NCBI RefSeq assembly: GCF_003122325.1
Contig: NZ_QFBC01000014.1
Coordinates: 62,001 to 126,000 of the forward strand
Direction of reading: 5' to 3'
Origin: Rhizobium album
Lineage (GTDB): Bacteria > Pseudomonadota > Alphaproteobacteria > Rhizobiales > Rhizobiaceae
Length of the DNA: 64,000 bases
Shown: in pieces, positions 41,717 to 50,242 of the stretch
How positions within the stretch are numbered: the stretch's first letter is position 1
Layout: each line of letters starts with the position of its first letter
Notes under the pieces: generated by a model
The model's database searches: none
What the model saw: the letters and a program-made list of their open reading frames with translations, nothing else
Told to the model about the DNA's origin: nothing
Made by a program: the position numbers and the translations under genes

Positions 41717-42859
41717 TCATTCGGTCTGCAGCTGCAGCTGGACCTGGGTTTCGGCTTCTCGCTTGGCGATGCAGGCCTGCTCTTGCTCATTCCAGACGAG
41801 GTGCTTGCTCACGTCGCAGAGGTCGGTCGTCGGCCGCTCCGTCTTCTCGTCATTGGCCGGCCCGCTGCTGCGAGACGAACCCGAAACATTGGAGGCAGTC
41901 ACCGCATTGCGGGAATTGATCAGATCGGTCATCACAGTCCCGAGATTGATCACGTTGTTGATCATCTCGAGGTTGGCGTTGCGGGCCGTCGAATTGTGGT
42001 CCCAGCTGTCTTGAATGGTGCCAGTCTGCAGGTTTCCAAGCTGGGCGTACCAGCTTGCGACATTTCCAAGGCTGTCGCGTGTCGCCGTCGTCGTGCCCAT
42101 GGCGTTCAGCGTTGAGGATCGCATACCCGTATAGGCGGTCTCGCCGCCGCCGAAGTTCAGCGGGATGCCGGATTTGTCGGAGCCGCCGAACGCCGGCAGC
42201 CAGTCTTGCGTGATCGCGGCGACATAGCCCTGCGTTTCCTTGAACGGGGGAATGCCGCCATATTTGCTGACATTGCCCGGCCCGGAATTGTAGGCGGCGA
42301 GCGCCAGCGAGACATTGCCGTCGAACCTGATCAACTGCTGGCGATAGTAGCGCGCGCCGCCGCGCAGGTTCTGCTCGATATTATTCTCGTCGACGCCGAG
42401 TTGTGCCGCCGTGCCCGGCATCAGCTGGGCGAGACCCGTCGCGCCGGCGCCCGACTTGGCGCAAGGGTTGAAGCGGCTCTCCTGATAGACGAGTGCGAGG
42501 AACTGGTTTTCGTCGACGCCTTCTTCACGCGCAATTCGCCGCACCAGCCCGGAGATCTCGGGATTGGCCTCGGCCGATCCCACCGGATCGTTCCGGCGTG
42601 ACGGACGGTACATCGAGCAGGTCACCGAGGTGTGGATCGTATGGCGGTCATTGTCGGTGTCCTTGATATCAGTGGTCGCGCCGTCGCGTTTCTCGCGTTC
42701 ATCGAGATTGGTGCCATCGATGGTGGGAACGTCGGCACGGGCGGCATCTGGTGCCTGCAAGGTGCCGACAAGCAACGCGACCGAGACGGCATGACGCCAT
42801 CGCCCGCGCGGCAAGCGCTGATCGTTCGATAAGGAGCGGTGTGACGACGGAACGCTCAT
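41717..42859 (-). CDS. Secreted lytic transglycosylase, SLT type (second in the T4SS cluster)
   Basis: A 380-residue protein with a signal peptide (AVSVALLVGTLQAPDAARA). A Slt-type catalytic domain spans about 110-230: the Glu lies in ALVYQESRFNP, followed by GAGATGLAQLMPGTA and ALAAYNSGPGNV. The C-terminal 150 residues resemble VirB5-adjacent helical tails. It opens peptidoglycan for channel assembly. The start at 42859 overlaps the virB4 stop. It is a separate gene from virB1, which also encodes a transglycosylase. Confidence 0.88.
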   Translation of the reverse strand: MSVPSSHRSLSNDQRLPRGRWRHAVSVALLVGTLQAPDAARADVPTIDGTNLDEREKRDGATTDIKDTDNDRHTIHTSVTCSMYRPSRRNDPVGSAEANPEISGLVRRIAREEGVDENQFLALVYQESRFNPCAKSGAGATGLAQLMPGTAAQLGVDENNIEQNLRGGARYYRQQLIRFDGNVSLALAAYNSGPGNVSKYGGIPPFKETQGYVAAITQDWLPAFGGSDKSGIPLNFGGGETAYTGMRSSTLNAMGTTTATRDSLGNVASWYAQLGNLQTGTIQDSWDHNSTARNANLEMINNVINLGTVMTDLINSRNAVTASNVSGSSRSSGPANDEKTERPTTDLCDVSKHLVWNEQEQACIAKREAETQVQLQLQTE

Positions 42860-45270
42860 GCCTGCTCCTCCCAACCGCAGAATTCGGCGAGCCAGCCGGC
42901 GGGGTCGTCGCCATTGGCCTGACGCAGCCGGGCGCATTCCTCGACGGTTTCCTTGCGCCCCGACAGGACCTTGATCAGATCGGGCATTCCGCCGAGATCG
43001 AGCTTGGCGATGACGCTGTCATTGCCATGCTTGATCAGGAAGGCGCGCTTTTCCGGCGGCGTGTTGCGGATGAAGTTGAATTCCTTCACCGTCAGCCCGA
43101 AGCGCTGGATGTAGCTTTCCTCGTCCGCTCGCGGGTTGGGGAAATGGATATTGGTCGCCGACTGCTCGATCAGCGTGTGGGCGGCCGGCGAACGCACGAT
43201 ATCGGCGGCCGACTGGGTGCCGAAGCCGACGATGCCGTTGAGCTTGCGGATGGTCTTCATCTTGTCAACGATGAAGTCGGAAAAGGTCGGGTCGCGCAGC
43301 AGGCGCCAGCCCTCGTCCATCAAGATCATCACCGGCGTGCCGTCGAACAGCGCGTCGAGCCGATGATAAATATACATGAGCGCGGCAGTTCGGACCTCGT
43401 CATTATCGAGAATGCTGGTCATGTCGAAGCCGAAGACGCGCCGGTCGGAAAATGACAGGACGTCCTGCGGCGCATTGAACAGCCAGGCCTTCTCGCCCTC
43501 GATCCAGGGCCGCAACCGAGCTCGGAGATCGTTCGGATCGGCCCGTGAACGCCCGGTCAGCAGTCCGGACAGGTTGGCCAGCGTCCGCTCCGCGACCGGT
43601 TCCTGCATCAGGCGGACGATCGCCCGTTCCAGCGTGTCTTCTTCTTCCTGGACAAAGCCAGAGTGGCCGCTTTTGCGCAGCATGGATTTGAGAAGACGGA
43701 CCAGGAATTCACGGTTCTCGCCGGTATTGTCAATCTGCAGGGGGTTGAAGCCGGTCGGTGTTCCAGGAGACAGGATCTCGTAGGCACCGCCCATGGCTCG
43801 GATGAAGATTTCCGCTCCGCGGTCCTTGTCGAAGAATACCGCGCGCGGCGAGGGTTGGACACGAAACGCCTGCGCGAGCAGGAAGGTTAGTGCCACGGTC
43901 TTGCCGGAGCCGGTCGGACCGGTGACAAGGAAATGGCCGATATCGCGTCGGTGGAAATTGAACCAGTAGGGCGTCTGGCTGGTGGTTTCCAGGATGGTGA
44001 TCGGGCTTCCCCAGTGTGCGCCATCCTGCTGGCCGGAGGCAAAATTATGCATCGACGACAGGCCGGAGAAATTGGCGCTCGAAAGGAGAGCTTTGCGCGA
44101 AATGTAGGAATGGTTGCCCGGCAGCTGCGCCCAGAAACTCGCCTCGAGGTTCAGATCCTCGCGCAGCCAGTTGATGTTCATGTCGGTCAGGCAGGCGCCG
44201 AGATCGGACACGGCTTTGTTCAGCCCGTCGAGATCGCGTGACAGGCAGAGCAGCGATAGGTGATGGAAGCCGAACACCGCTTCTTGGTTCAGCAGGCTGT
44301 TCAGCGCAAAATCGATATCGGTTTCGACATCGCTGCCGGCTTCGTCGGAGGCACCGATCTGGCGCTTCAATCGGGTGATGCGCTCCTGCGCGATCGGCTT
44401 GTCGGCGAGCGTGAAGGACTGGGTGAGGATGAACTCATGGTTCACCTGCAGCAATCCATCGAGCATACCGGGCCCGGTAAAGGGCGGATATTCCTTAATC
44501 GAAAGCATCGCGCCATAGCGGTCATCCGCCTTGACTGGACCCTGCGCCTGCATCGTTCGCCTGGAAAAATGCAGCCGCGACGTGCCGATATAGTTTGCCA
44601 AGCCCATGCGCGGCAGACGCATCTTGCGCGGGATGCCGCAGGTGAGGATCGTGTTCAGAAACTCGCACGGCTCGGAATAAGGCTCGTTGGAGCGGTACTC
44701 AATGCCGAGTGCCCGGGCGCCATATTTGGCCAGATCTCGCTCGATATTGCCGACGATCTCCTCGAGTTCGCCAACGGCCTCACGGATTTCCTCTGCCTGC
44801 GCATCGCGTCCAGAGACGCGGCCGAATGCGCGATTAATCCGGTCACCCGCGGCGAGTGCGCCTCGCATCCCTGAGCGCAGGACCGTCAGATAGATCTCGT
44901 TGGTGAACATGCGCTTGCCGGCAAGCGATGCGGCATAGCGCCGATCGAGTTCGGCGGAGAACGGATTATCGAAAGCGCCATCGATCTCGGTGCCGACCTG
45001 ACGGCGGATGACCGTCGACCAGAGCGAGAAGCGGCTAGATCCCAGCGCCCGGATCAAAGTGTTCTGGACGACCGAGCGCATGTTGATCTCAGCCTGGTCC
45101 TCCGTCTGGAAGAACAGGCCATTGAGCCTGATGACGCTCATCAGCGCGCCGCCGTCGAGTTTGACGACGGTGTCGGCCACGTGTCGCAGATAGGGGATAT
45201 GCCGCGCCATTGCCCGTTCGCTGTTGGCAACGGCTCCGAAGCCCAGCTCTTCGCGGATCACCTTCAGCAT
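42856..45270 (-). CDS. virB4: VirB4 ATPase
   Basis: An 804-residue ATPase with Walker A VTGPTGSGKTVALT and Walker B VMILMDEGWRLL, followed by GFGTQSAADI. VirB4 energises pilus biogenesis and substrate transfer. The start at 45270 (MLKVIREELG) lies 2 bases after the virB3 stop. The frame is open 217 codons further upstream, but that part is Arg/Pro/His-rich antisense-like sequence across virB3 and virB2 and is not coding. Confidence 0.93.
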   Translation of the reverse strand: MLKVIREELGFGAVANSERAMARHIPYLRHVADTVVKLDGGALMSVIRLNGLFFQTEDQAEINMRSVVQNTLIRALGSSRFSLWSTVIRRQVGTEIDGAFDNPFSAELDRRYAASLAGKRMFTNEIYLTVLRSGMRGALAAGDRINRAFGRVSGRDAQAEEIREAVGELEEIVGNIERDLAKYGARALGIEYRSNEPYSEPCEFLNTILTCGIPRKMRLPRMGLANYIGTSRLHFSRRTMQAQGPVKADDRYGAMLSIKEYPPFTGPGMLDGLLQVNHEFILTQSFTLADKPIAQERITRLKRQIGASDEAGSDVETDIDFALNSLLNQEAVFGFHHLSLLCLSRDLDGLNKAVSDLGACLTDMNINWLREDLNLEASFWAQLPGNHSYISRKALLSSANFSGLSSMHNFASGQQDGAHWGSPITILETTSQTPYWFNFHRRDIGHFLVTGPTGSGKTVALTFLLAQAFRVQPSPRAVFFDKDRGAEIFIRAMGGAYEILSPGTPTGFNPLQIDNTGENREFLVRLLKSMLRKSGHSGFVQEEEDTLERAIVRLMQEPVAERTLANLSGLLTGRSRADPNDLRARLRPWIEGEKAWLFNAPQDVLSFSDRRVFGFDMTSILDNDEVRTAALMYIYHRLDALFDGTPVMILMDEGWRLLRDPTFSDFIVDKMKTIRKLNGIVGFGTQSAADIVRSPAAHTLIEQSATNIHFPNPRADEESYIQRFGLTVKEFNFIRNTPPEKRAFLIKHGNDSVIAKLDLGGMPDLIKVLSGRKETVEECARLRQANGDDPAGWLAEFCGWEEQA

Positions 45271-45272
45271 CG

Positions 45273-45572
45273 TCACGGCCCATATGAGTTGGCGCCCCAG
45301 AACGTTCGGTTCGGCGTGCGCGGGGTGAGGCGGGTGGAAACCTGCAGGACGTCGAGAACCCGCGCGTCCCAACTGCAGAGCGTGAACAGCACGCCATAGG
45401 CGACTGGCGCGGTCAGCAACGCCCAGAGCTGGTTGGTAACGAGCCAGGCGATGATCGTCAGGCCGATCACCAGCACCACGGCCATGTATGGGACGCCCCA
45501 AAGGGTCGGGGAGCGGGTGAGGCCGATGACCAGCGGCGTGAGATGTGGTTTTTCGTCGGAGGCGGGCAACAT
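45273..45572 (-). CDS. virB3: VirB3 inner-membrane protein
   Basis: A 99-residue protein with two close hydrophobic helices (VPYMAVVLVIGLTIIAW and LWALLTAPVAYGVLFTLCS) after the conserved LTPLVIGLTRSPTLWGVP. This is characteristic of VirB3, which associates with VirB4. It lies between virB2 and virB4 with almost no spacing. Confidence 0.92.
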   Translation of the reverse strand: MLPASDEKPHLTPLVIGLTRSPTLWGVPYMAVVLVIGLTIIAWLVTNQLWALLTAPVAYGVLFTLCSWDARVLDVLQVSTRLTPRTPNRTFWGANSYGP

Positions 45573-45575
45573 GGC

Positions 45576-45914
45576 TCAGTTCCCAACGGTCGAGATCAGC
45601 TGGTCGACGATCGCGGGCGCGCCGAACACAAGGCCGATACCGAGCACGACCGCGCCTGCGGTGAACCAGCTCAGGCGGCCGGCAAAGGCGAGGAAGCCAA
45701 GGCCGATGACGGCGATGATGGCGATCAGCCGGCCGAACGGCCCGGTGATGAAATCCACGACCGCCTGCACGACGGTTTCCAATGGTGCGAACGCCTGGTT
45801 GGTCGCTTGGGCGAAGGCAAGGTCGGCAGTGCCGATCTGAAGGAGGGAGAGGGCGGCAACCAAGACTGCGCCGCGCACGATCACTGTCTGCCGATCCGAA
45901 AGTTCGATCTTCAT
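45576..45914 (-). CDS. virB2: VirB2 major pilin
   Basis: A 112-residue propilin. A long signal peptide ends near TADLAFAQA, followed by two hydrophobic helices (LIAIIAVIGLGFLAFAG and WFTAGAVVLGIGLVFG) and a central TGPFGR, as in VirB2. Mature subunits polymerise into the conjugative pilus. Confidence 0.92.
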   Translation of the reverse strand: MKIELSDRQTVIVRGAVLVAALSLLQIGTADLAFAQATNQAFAPLETVVQAVVDFITGPFGRLIAIIAVIGLGFLAFAGRLSWFTAGAVVLGIGLVFGAPAIVDQLISTVGN

Positions 45915-45917
45915 GGT

Positions 45918-46814
45918 TCACTCCTGTGTTTGGAATTGCCCTGATGGGAATTGCATCACCCCGCCGACGAAGTTTGGCGCGCGGGCGCCAATGATGTCGC
46001 TCGCGGGTTGGGGGGCTCCGGCTGCCGTCTCGATCGCAACCCCGCGCCCCGGTCTCGTGGCGCGTCTATCCGGAAGCTCCAGCCCGAGCTGGCGATTGAT
46101 GACCGCAGCCACATAGCGGACGGTCTCAGGGTAGGGCGGGATGCCGTCATTGGTGTAGATCGACTGTTCACCGGCATTGTAGGCAGCCGCAGCGAGGAAC
46201 GGATTCTTGAACTCGTCGAGAAGCACGTGCAGGTAACGCACGCCGCCGTCGATATTCGAGGCCGGATCGCAGACGTCCGCAACGCCGAAGCGTTTGGCGG
46301 TGGCGGGCGTCAACTGCATCGGTCCGCGCGCGCCCTTCGGACTGTTACGCTTCCGATCGAAGCGGCTTTCCACCCAGGCGATGGCGGTGGCAAATCGTGC
46401 CTCGACGCCGTGGCGCTCCGCGGCGGCGATCACCAGTGCTTCGATCGCGGCGGGCTCGAGCGGCGAGGGCCCGCATGGTTCGGGCAGTGAGGCGAACCCG
46501 CGCATTTCGGTAGCGCCATCGGTATCCTCCGATTTGGCCTCGTTCACATCGGCATTCAGACGGGCAGGTAAACTTATCGAGTTTAGCGCCTGCGGTTCGG
46601 TCTCGCTGCGTGCGAGACCATCGGTGCCAATGACGAAAGAGCGGCCGCGCTCCAAGTTCTCCAGGCCGACGCGCGCACGGTGAGCGGCGCCAGGTTCAAC
46701 AAATTGGCCGGAAAACCGCGTCGAATCGAAGCCGGGTGGAGAGATTTCCTGTGCTTCAGCGACCGTGAGATGCGAAGCGGCTAACAGCAATGACAAGCCA
46801 AAGGGCTTTTTCAT
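45918..46814 (-). CDS. virB1: VirB1 lytic transglycosylase
   Basis: A 298-residue secreted protein that leads the virB operon. Signal peptide (GLSLLLAASHLTVAEA), a 100-residue linker, then a Slt catalytic domain with Glu in IAWVESRFD, GARGPMQLTPATA and AAAAYNAGEQSI. The C-terminus is Pro/Arg-rich. The ATG at 46814 is preferred to 46832. Confidence 0.9.
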   Translation of the reverse strand: MKKPFGLSLLLAASHLTVAEAQEISPPGFDSTRFSGQFVEPGAAHRARVGLENLERGRSFVIGTDGLARSETEPQALNSISLPARLNADVNEAKSEDTDGATEMRGFASLPEPCGPSPLEPAAIEALVIAAAERHGVEARFATAIAWVESRFDRKRNSPKGARGPMQLTPATAKRFGVADVCDPASNIDGGVRYLHVLLDEFKNPFLAAAAYNAGEQSIYTNDGIPPYPETVRYVAAVINRQLGLELPDRRATRPGRGVAIETAAGAPQPASDIIGARAPNFVGGVMQFPSGQFQTQE

Positions 46815-46963
46815 CAGCGTGATCCTTACCAATTCGGCTCAAAAAGAGAGCCAGATCGCCGGCATATCGCTCATGCGAAAATGACAAAAGATAACTTGAT
46901 GAGTTAAGTGCTATCTTGATTTTTGCGAAAGTCAAAGGCAAAAATGGGCAAGGAGACGATTTG
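46815..46963. promoter_or_regulatory. Divergent virB / SNase promoter region with shared operator
   Basis: 149-base divergent control region. It contains GATAACTTGATGAGTTA at 46890-46906, with an AACT-N5-AGTT inverted repeat at 46893-46905, the same element as in the virC1-like promoter at 27051-27067. On the minus strand TTATCT over the repeat can serve as a -10. AAGGAGACG precedes the plus-strand ATG at 46964. Confidence 0.6.
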
Positions 46964-47581
46964 ATGAAAACGCACTACGTTATCTTGGCAGTCATCATCC
47001 CGGCGCTTATTGGGGCGCCGGAGGTCGTTCATGCGGCTTCTGCGATCGACAAGAATTACGTTCGGTCGCTGGCCGCACCCCGAAAGACGATCCTCGTCGT
47101 GGAGTATTTCGACGGGGCGCAGACGTCTGTTGGCCGCAAGGGATATGCCACCTCCCGGGGCTTTCAGGCGGTGTCGCCGACGGACATCAAGGTCGATGAC
47201 CGGACGCAGCTGCATCTCTACGGGCTTGAACCTTGCCAGGGCGAAATGGTCAACGCCAAGGAGGGGTTCGCTGGCAGTTGCGCGGACTTTGCCCGGCAAC
47301 AGCTGGCCGTGCTGATGAAGTCACCCAAGGTTCTTTATTGCCGCGCCTTCGTTTCCGAACAGAACGCCCCGGTGCAGGACGTGACGTGCTACGGATATTA
47401 CAATTTCCCTAGATCGCTCGACACGGTTGACAGCCTCGAAGAGCAACTGCTGTCGGTAGGCGCACTGAAGCTCGCCAAGAAGGCCGACGGTTCGGTGATG
47501 CGGCCGGATCTCGCTGCGGCGGAGAAGATCGGCCGTGGCGGCTTTGGGATGTGGGCCGATCCGCGGGTGCAGGGCCAATGA
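46964..47581 (+). CDS. Secreted SNase-fold protein, copy A
   Basis: A 205-residue exported protein (signal peptide ending VVHAAS). It has the layout of staphylococcal-nuclease-like proteins: LHLYGLEPC, GSCADFARQQLAVLMKSP and the tail KIGRGGFGMWADP. Catalytic residues of the family appear lost, and a Cys replaces the region of the catalytic Glu (GLEPC). It may be a structural or binding protein in the periplasm. It overlaps copy B by 4 bases. Confidence 0.65.
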   Translation: MKTHYVILAVIIPALIGAPEVVHAASAIDKNYVRSLAAPRKTILVVEYFDGAQTSVGRKGYATSRGFQAVSPTDIKVDDRTQLHLYGLEPCQGEMVNAKEGFAGSCADFARQQLAVLMKSPKVLYCRAFVSEQNAPVQDVTCYGYYNFPRSLDTVDSLEEQLLSVGALKLAKKADGSVMRPDLAAAEKIGRGGFGMWADPRVQGQ

Positions 47582-48117
47582 CCGCTTCGGCTCGTGTCAC
47601 TCTAGTTGTTTCCCTGGCAATCGCTGCCAACGCCTTGGCGGCGCCGGCTGGCTACACCGTGCTGGAATCCGGGATTGCGCTGGAAAGCGGAGAGACCTGG
47701 TCCCGCGCCGGACAACGCTATCGGCTCTACGGCGTCCAGTCCTGCTTAAGGGGCACGGCATTTACCAACAAGGCCGGCTTGAAACAGGACTGCGGTGACG
47801 CTTCTATGGCCGTGCTTTCCGCCTTCATCAAGGACACGCATCCGGCCTGTGCTCCCGTGGCGCGCAGCGCAGCACTCACCTATGTTGTCTGCTACGCGAC
47901 GGTTGCCGGCACGCAGCTCGATCTCGGCACCGCGCTGATCTCGCAAGGCTTCGCGTTTGCCGCTCTCAACGCCGACGGCATCCCGGTCAACCCCGCTTAT
48001 GCCGTTGCAGAGCAGGATGCCAAGGGGCGGTCCGCCGGGCTGTGGGCTTTTCCGGACGTGCAGCATCCATCAGTCATCCTCGGGAAGGCGACGACGGCCA
48101 GGGAGCCCAATCCATGA
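47578..48117 (+). CDS. Secreted SNase-fold protein, copy B
   Basis: A 179-residue exported protein (signal peptide MTASARVTLVVSLAIAANAL then APA). SNase-like landmarks are QRYRLYGVQSC, DCGDASMAVLSAFI and a C-terminal AEQDAKGRSAGLWAFP (the E-x-x-A-x-x-x-x-x-G-x-W signature). The Arg of RL is kept, but the Asp and Glu positions are Gln, Ser and Cys, so nuclease activity is unlikely. It overlaps both neighbours by ATGA, so the three copies form one operon. Confidence 0.68.
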   Translation: MTASARVTLVVSLAIAANALAAPAGYTVLESGIALESGETWSRAGQRYRLYGVQSCLRGTAFTNKAGLKQDCGDASMAVLSAFIKDTHPACAPVARSAALTYVVCYATVAGTQLDLGTALISQGFAFAALNADGIPVNPAYAVAEQDAKGRSAGLWAFPDVQHPSVILGKATTAREPNP

Positions 48118-48785
48118 AACGTCCGATCCTCGTTGTCGCGCTGCTGATCCATGGCCAGTCACTTTCCGGCCACGCCGCGGATCTGGAGGTGGCTACGTCC
48201 GAGAGGGCGGATCAGCCAGCCGTCGTGACACAGGCCGTACGCGGCAGGGCGTCCGTTATCAGTGGCGATACGCTATGGTTTCCGCAGAGCGGCCAACGCG
48301 TGAAATTAGCCGGAATCGATGCCTGCGCACTGCCGCAATGGGCCTTCGATCCGAAGTCTGGCGACCAGCGGTCGACCCTTGCCCCGGTTCCTTGCGGGCC
48401 ATTCGCAAAGGCTTGGCTCAAGCGTCTGATCGGAAACCGGGACGTTGCGTGCAAAGGGACGTATGCGCCCAGTGGCGATCTGTACGCCACCTGCTCCGTA
48501 TCCGGACGCGACCTTGGTCTTGAGCAGCTCAAGGTCGGCTGGGCGCGAACGACAGGCAGTCGTGCCAACAGTCAGTATGTGCAGGCAGAACGATATGCCC
48601 GCTCCGCCCGCTACGGGATGTGGGGGACCTATGTGCTCGACATGGCGGAATGGCGAGAGAAGGCCATCGACCGATCAATGGAGCGCAGGCCGCAGGCGGA
48701 CAAGAACCTGCTTCGCGATCGCCGCCTCGAAATCACACCACCCTTCGCCGACTGGCGCAATCGGCCACGGCGGACCGATCGCTAA
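48114..48785 (+). CDS. Secreted SNase-fold protein, copy C
   Basis: A 223-residue exported protein and the copy closest to true thermonucleases: VISGDTLWF, QRVKLAGIDAC, PCGPFAKAWLKRLI, DLYATCSVSGRDLGLEQL and AERYARSARYGMWG. The Asp of GDT is kept; the usual D-A-P-E becomes D-A-C-A and the second Arg is absent. Its tail is long and basic. The same Cys pair (G-x-x-A/S/P-C, then x-C-G/A) occurs in all three copies, suggesting a conserved disulfide. Confidence 0.72.
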   Translation: MKRPILVVALLIHGQSLSGHAADLEVATSERADQPAVVTQAVRGRASVISGDTLWFPQSGQRVKLAGIDACALPQWAFDPKSGDQRSTLAPVPCGPFAKAWLKRLIGNRDVACKGTYAPSGDLYATCSVSGRDLGLEQLKVGWARTTGSRANSQYVQAERYARSARYGMWGTYVLDMAEWREKAIDRSMERRPQADKNLLRDRRLEITPPFADWRNRPRRTDR

Positions 48786-48797
48786 AGGGAGCGTCCG

Positions 48798-49328
48798 ATG
48801 AAGTTTGTCTCATTTTGGGTTTCGATCTCGATCTCGTTTCTGCCGACGGGTTCCGTATTTGCGAGCGACTGGGGATGCCACGTTCTCCTATGTGCGGCAT
48901 CCGACAACCCGTCCTGGCAGGGCGTGCCGAGTTGCCGGCCGCCGATGGAGCGGCTGATCTCGGCGATGAAGAAGCCGGGGTTCTCGTGGCCGACCTGCCC
49001 GGAAGGTGGTGCCGGAAAACCCGGCTATGAGCGCTACAGGGAATGCCCGGCCGGGTGGACCCCAAGCAGGGCGCCCGACACCGGTGATCACTATGGCAGC
49101 AACGAGCTGTCGCAATGCAGTCGAACGGTCAATCGATGCCAAGGCAGTGGAAGCGTGTTCGAGCAGGGCCTGGAGGGGGAAAGAAACGGAGGCTGGGGGA
49201 CTGGGGACGATGGCTGCGTGAGGCGGGAAACCATGGCGCGGCCCTTGAGGGAAAAGCCGTATTTCTTCGATATTGGGCCGACATCCGGTGGGGAGGCGAC
49301 GCGGTATTTCTTCAGTCTCGACCGTTGA
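48798..49328 (+). CDS. Exported cysteine-rich protein with CxVLLC motif
   Basis: A 176-residue secreted protein (signal peptide to about SVFAS). The mature start GCHVLLCAASDNPSW, then PSCRPPMERL and FSWPTCPEG, follows a C-x-V-L-L-C / C-x-P-P / P-T-C pattern that I recognise from small exported proteins beside rhizobial T4SS genes. Six or more Cys imply disulfides. It is 12 bases after the third SNase-fold gene, probably in the same operon. Function unknown. Confidence 0.65.
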   Translation: MKFVSFWVSISISFLPTGSVFASDWGCHVLLCAASDNPSWQGVPSCRPPMERLISAMKKPGFSWPTCPEGGAGKPGYERYRECPAGWTPSRAPDTGDHYGSNELSQCSRTVNRCQGSGSVFEQGLEGERNGGWGTGDDGCVRRETMARPLREKPYFFDIGPTSGGEATRYFFSLDR

Positions 49329-49344
49329 TTTCAAAGCACGGCAA

Positions 49345-49650
49345 TCACCGCCTTGAGATGAAACTTTCGACCGTTTTGACCGCGATGTCGACACTCATCC
49401 TGTCGATTGGAGCGCCGGCCGCCAAGGCCTGGACGAGATGTTCGAGCTTTCGATAGGCCTCATCCCGGTTTGTCGGCTGCCAGGCGATGATCCGCGTTCT
49501 CAGCATTAGTTCCTCCGCCACCCTGGCGACTGTGGCACCGTCTGACGCGGTCATAGGCGAGAACTGGTTGGACTCCAGCATTGCTATGATGATCTCGCGA
49601 TGACGGGCGATCAAGGCCGAAAATTCTGCACTAAAATCCTGATCTGGCAT
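49345..49650 (-). CDS. Conserved hypothetical protein
   Basis: A 101-residue helical protein (MPDQDFSAEFSALIARHREI). The ATG at 49650 has GAGGG upstream; a GTG or ATG further up at 49665 is possible. No known domain. It converges on the cysteine-rich gene with a short gap. Confidence 0.5.
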   Translation of the reverse strand: MPDQDFSAEFSALIARHREIIIAMLESNQFSPMTASDGATVARVAEELMLRTRIIAWQPTNRDEAYRKLEHLVQALAAGAPIDRMSVDIAVKTVESFISRR

Positions 49651-49771
49651 GCCACCCTCGCTCACTTACCTTGGCGCCGTTCCTGAGGGACGACAGCGCA
49701 AGAGGCATCGAAGGTAGCCAGGCGCAATGTCTTTGATGTATGAGAATGGCACGCGAAGAAGAGCAGGGTTC

Positions 49772-50242
49772 ATGTCTGGCAAACTTGATAATTACATCGA
49801 CGAAAATGGCCTGGTCCAAACATCCGACCCTGAAGTCGAAAAACCGATCTATCGTCGTCCAGGCTTTGAAACACCAGAGTTCAGCGAACTCGACCAGCGA
49901 ATGGCTGATGAACTGCGTGCGGCGCGTGACAAGGCGGGCTTAACCCACGCAGACGTAGCGCCGTTGTTAGGTCTTCATCCAATCGTATATGGAAGGTATG
50001 AGCGCAGCGAAACGAAGATGCACGTTACGCGGCTGATCCATCTCAGCGAATTGTTGGGTTTCTCGCCGATCGATTTGATCATGGCAGCCGCTCCTTATCG
50101 TTGGGGCAAGACGCCCGCCGAAGCCGAGAGTCGCCGAAAGCTGATCAAGGTCGTGGAGTCGCTTCCCGCAGATGCGGTCGAATCCATGTTGACGATGATA
50201 GATGCGATGGCCAAACTTCGGTCCGAGAAAGACGGGAAGTAG
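49772..50242 (+). CDS. XRE-family transcriptional regulator
   Basis: A 156-residue protein. A polar 40-residue N-terminus precedes a Cro/C1 HTH (ELRAARDKAGLTHADVAPLL, VYGRYERSETKM) at about 56-110, then a helical C-terminus. It lies at the right border of the transfer genes and could be the repressor that binds the operator shared by the virB and virC1-like promoters; this is untested inference. Confidence 0.8.
   Translation: MSGKLDNYIDENGLVQTSDPEVEKPIYRRPGFETPEFSELDQRMADELRAARDKAGLTHADVAPLLGLHPIVYGRYERSETKMHVTRLIHLSELLGFSPIDLIMAAAPYRWGKTPAEAESRRKLIKVVESLPADAVESMLTMIDAMAKLRSEKDGK

Noticed and set aside
45271-45921. N-terminal extension of virB4 by 217 codons
   Set aside because: The extension is Arg/Pro/His-rich out-of-phase sequence across virB3 and virB2, which are clearly coding; virB4 starts at 45270.
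33976-46814. Long plus-strand open frames across the virB operon (for example 34927-35760, 37216-38346, 39673-40587)
   Set aside because: They are antisense shadows of GC-rich genes with Arg/Asp/His-rich composition and no recognisable domains.
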